From: Paenibacillus lacisoli
GTDB taxonomy: Bacteria > Bacillota > Bacilli > Paenibacillales > Paenibacillaceae
Assembly (NCBI RefSeq): GCF_030580655.1
Contig: NZ_JAUQTB010000003.1
Location: 248,001-312,000 of the forward strand
Length of the DNA stretch: 64,000 nucleotides
Reading direction: 5' to 3'
The translations under genes and the position numbers were made by a program. Below the pieces are notes generated by a model. The model searched no databases, had not been told where the DNA came from, and saw only the letters and a list, made by a program, of their open reading frames with translations. Shown here in pieces: positions 62,505 to 64,000 of this stretch. Position 1 is the first letter of the stretch. Each line of letters begins with the position of its first letter.

Positions 62505-63629
62505 ATGAATTCCAGATTCCAACCGCTGTTCGAGCCTTTCACATTTCGTTCCGGTGTAACGGTCAAGAACAGAGTGCTTATGGCTCCCATGACTAACTTT
62601 GCTTCCCATCAGAACGGTGAGGTCAGTGACGAAGAGCTGGCTTATTACCGTGTGCGCAGCGGCGGTGTAGGTGCCGTTGTGACGGCATGCGTATATGTAA
62701 CCCTGGACGGCAAAGGATTCTACGGCGAGTTCGGTGCGGATACCGATGAGATGATTCCAAGCTTGCGCCGCCTGGCAGATACCATTCATGCCGAAGGTGC
62801 CAAGGCGATTCTCCAGATTTATCACGGCGGACGTCTGTCTCCGGTGGATCAGATTCCAGATGGCACACCGCTTAGTGCGAGCGCAGTACCTGCCGAGCAG
62901 GAGAATGCGCCTGTACCCCGTGAAATGACGGAAGAAGATATCCAGCGTGTCATTGCTGCTTACGGGGAAGCTACACGCCGAGCCATCGAAGCGGGTTACG
63001 ACGGTGTTGAGATCCATGGCGCGAACGGCTATCTGCTCCAGCAGTTTTTCTCTCCGCATGCCAACCGGCGTGATGATGCTTGGGGCGGGACGCTGGAAAA
63101 ACGTATGGCCTTCCCGCTGGCGGTGGTAAATTCGGTTAAAGAGGCGATCGCAAAGCATGCCCGCCGTCCGTTTATTCTTGGCTACCGCCTGTCTCCGGAG
63201 GAAGGTCATGAGCCTGGTATCACGTTCGAGGATACGCTGCAGCTGGTAGACCGCCTGGCCGATCAGGAGATGGACTACCTGCATATTTCGGTGAACCACT
63301 TCTTTGGTGGTTCGTTCCGTGACCGCAGCCAGACGGAATCCCGTACAGTACTGATTCATGAGAAGGTCGGCAGCCGTGTAACCGTAATTGGTGTAGGCTC
63401 TCTCGATACGCCGGAAGAAGCTGTGAAGGCATTGGAAACCGGTGTTCCGCTGGTCGCACTGGGCCGTCCGCTGCTGATGGATCCGGAATGGGTGCAGAAG
63501 GCGGAGAACGGCAAGGAAGATTCAATCCGCACAACGATCTCGAAGCAGGCCCAGGAGGAACTGGTTATCCCTGACGTACTCTGGGGTGCGCTGGTGAATA
63601 CGCCAGGCTGGATGCCGGTAGTTGATTAA
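62505..63629 (+). CDS. Old Yellow Enzyme family NADH-dependent flavin oxidoreductase
   Basis: 374 residues, FMN-binding TIM barrel. Recognisable: KNRVLMAPMTNFASHQNGEVSDEELAYYRVR, LQIYHGGR, GYDGVEIHGANGYLLQQFFSPHANRRDDAWGG (His/Asn substrate pocket), and the C-terminal FMN phosphate region VGSLDTPEEAV and VALGRPLLMDPEW. Reduces alpha,beta-unsaturated carbonyls or nitro compounds. AAGGAGAG precedes the ATG. It follows the Rrf2 gene after a terminator, so it likely has its own promoter (TTGACT near 62362). Confidence 0.92.
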   Translation: MNSRFQPLFEPFTFRSGVTVKNRVLMAPMTNFASHQNGEVSDEELAYYRVRSGGVGAVVTACVYVTLDGKGFYGEFGADTDEMIPSLRRLADTIHAEGAKAILQIYHGGRLSPVDQIPDGTPLSASAVPAEQENAPVPREMTEEDIQRVIAAYGEATRRAIEAGYDGVEIHGANGYLLQQFFSPHANRRDDAWGGTLEKRMAFPLAVVNSVKEAIAKHARRPFILGYRLSPEEGHEPGITFEDTLQLVDRLADQEMDYLHISVNHFFGGSFRDRSQTESRTVLIHEKVGSRVTVIGVGSLDTPEEAVKALETGVPLVALGRPLLMDPEWVQKAENGKEDSIRTTISKQAQEELVIPDVLWGALVNTPGWMPVVD

Positions 63630-63641
63630 GATTGAATATGG

Positions 63642-63667
63642 AGGGTTCCCCGGGGGGAACCCTTTTT
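63642..63667 (+). terminator. Terminator after the OYE gene
   Basis: AGGGTTCCCC (63642-63651) with GGGGAACCCT (63654-63663), then TTTTT. Confidence 0.85.
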
Positions 63668-63801
63668 ATTTTCCATGACAGGTTGAAGGCGTTACAATAA
63701 AAGAGCAATCATTCACAATTCATACATACAGGCCCTGGGCTGACTGCACTGCAAGGAGCGGAAGCGGCAGAGGCGATGTATCCTGAAGGAGGAACTGCAA
63801 G

Positions 63802-64000
63802 ATGAAATACCGGAGACTCGGTGGCAGCGGGTTGAAAGTCAGTGAAATCAGTCTGGGAAGCTGGCTGACGTATGGCGGGTATGTGGAGCAGGAGAATGCA
63901 GTGAACTCGATTGAGACGGCGTATGATCAGGGGATTAACTTTTTTGATACGGCCAATGTGTATGAAAGAGGTGCGGCAGAGGAACTGCTTGGGAGGACGC
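63802..64000 (+). CDS. Aldo/keto reductase, N-terminal part (cut by window end)
   Basis: The first 66 residues are visible. MKYRRLGGSGLKVSEISLGSW and the FFDTANVYERGAAEELLGR block (catalytic Asp and Tyr of the AKR fold) identify the family; it resembles voltage-gated K-channel beta-subunit-like AKRs such as YhdN. NADPH-dependent reduction of aldehydes or ketones is expected. AAGGAGGAA precedes the ATG. It follows the OYE gene, so the two may form a carbonyl-detoxifying pair. The gene continues beyond the window. Confidence 0.88.
   Translation, partial: MKYRRLGGSGLKVSEISLGSWLTYGGYVEQENAVNSIETAYDQGINFFDTANVYERGAAEELLGRT

Overview
The window reads as a chromosomal segment of a spore-forming Firmicute, most likely a Paenibacillus or close relative. 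Evidence for this is the moderate GC content, the strong AGGAGG-type ribosome sites, and a Bacillus-like gene set: GlpP antiterminator, LrgA/LrgB with a divergent LysR regulator, a Spo0E-type phosphatase, HmoB, a YumC-type reductase, bacterial NO synthase and cydABDC. No rRNA, tRNA, CRISPR array, prophage or insertion sequence was seen. The two ends cut through an acyltransferase gene (left) and an aldo/keto reductase gene (right).

Layout. 1-6.1 kb: OatA-like acyltransferase, a small membrane protein, a DUF4385 protein, an HpaB-type flavin monooxygenase, a truncated SnoaL-like stub overlapping an NmrA-type oxidoreductase behind a promoter with a TetR-type operator, and a TetR gene. 6.2-12.4 kb: cydABDC (cytochrome bd and its assembly exporter) behind two Rex/Fnr-type palindromes. 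12.5-12.8 kb: an unannotated 41-residue peptide gene with the architecture of a type I toxin. 12.9-18.7 kb: a YcdB-like protein, then glpP, glpK and glpD, with a terminator hairpin in the glpD leader as expected for GlpP control. 18.7-21.5 kb: HxlR regulator, lrgB-lrgA and a divergent LysR gene. 21.5-29.2 kb: Spo0E-like peptide, LTA-synthase-like protein, MHYT-GGDEF-EAL protein, HmoB, glycerophosphodiesterase and a degenerate GAF-histidine kinase. 29.3-36.2 kb: nuclease-helicase fusion, Fur-boxed ferredoxin-NADP reductase, orphan sensor kinase and an FGE-fold protein lacking the catalytic cysteines. 36.4-44.8 kb: MarR plus a heterodimeric ABC exporter, a CrtI-like oxidoreductase, a diacylglycerol kinase-like protein and TetR. 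44.9-54.7 kb: MMPL transporter, nucleoside hydrolase, Dps (PerR-like box), NO synthase, a chemoreceptor with a structured leader, a cystine-type ABC binding protein and permease without ATPase, and a small HEIGH zincin. 54.8-64 kb: redox genes (DAO-type oxidase, SDR, Rieske-FAD protein, Mn catalase, Rrf2 regulator, Old Yellow Enzyme, aldo/keto reductase) around a DUF4097 protein with a decayed PadR gene.

Much of the window is respiratory, redox and envelope housekeeping with readable control sites: Rex/Fnr at cyd, Fur at the reductase, PerR-like at dps, GlpP at glpD, and MarR/TetR sites at exporters. The best candidates for something new are the peptide/antisense locus at 12.47-12.77 kb, the structured leader before the chemoreceptor (50.65-50.71 kb), and several proteins that keep a fold but have lost catalytic residues. 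All functions are inferred from sequence reading alone; no database search was run.
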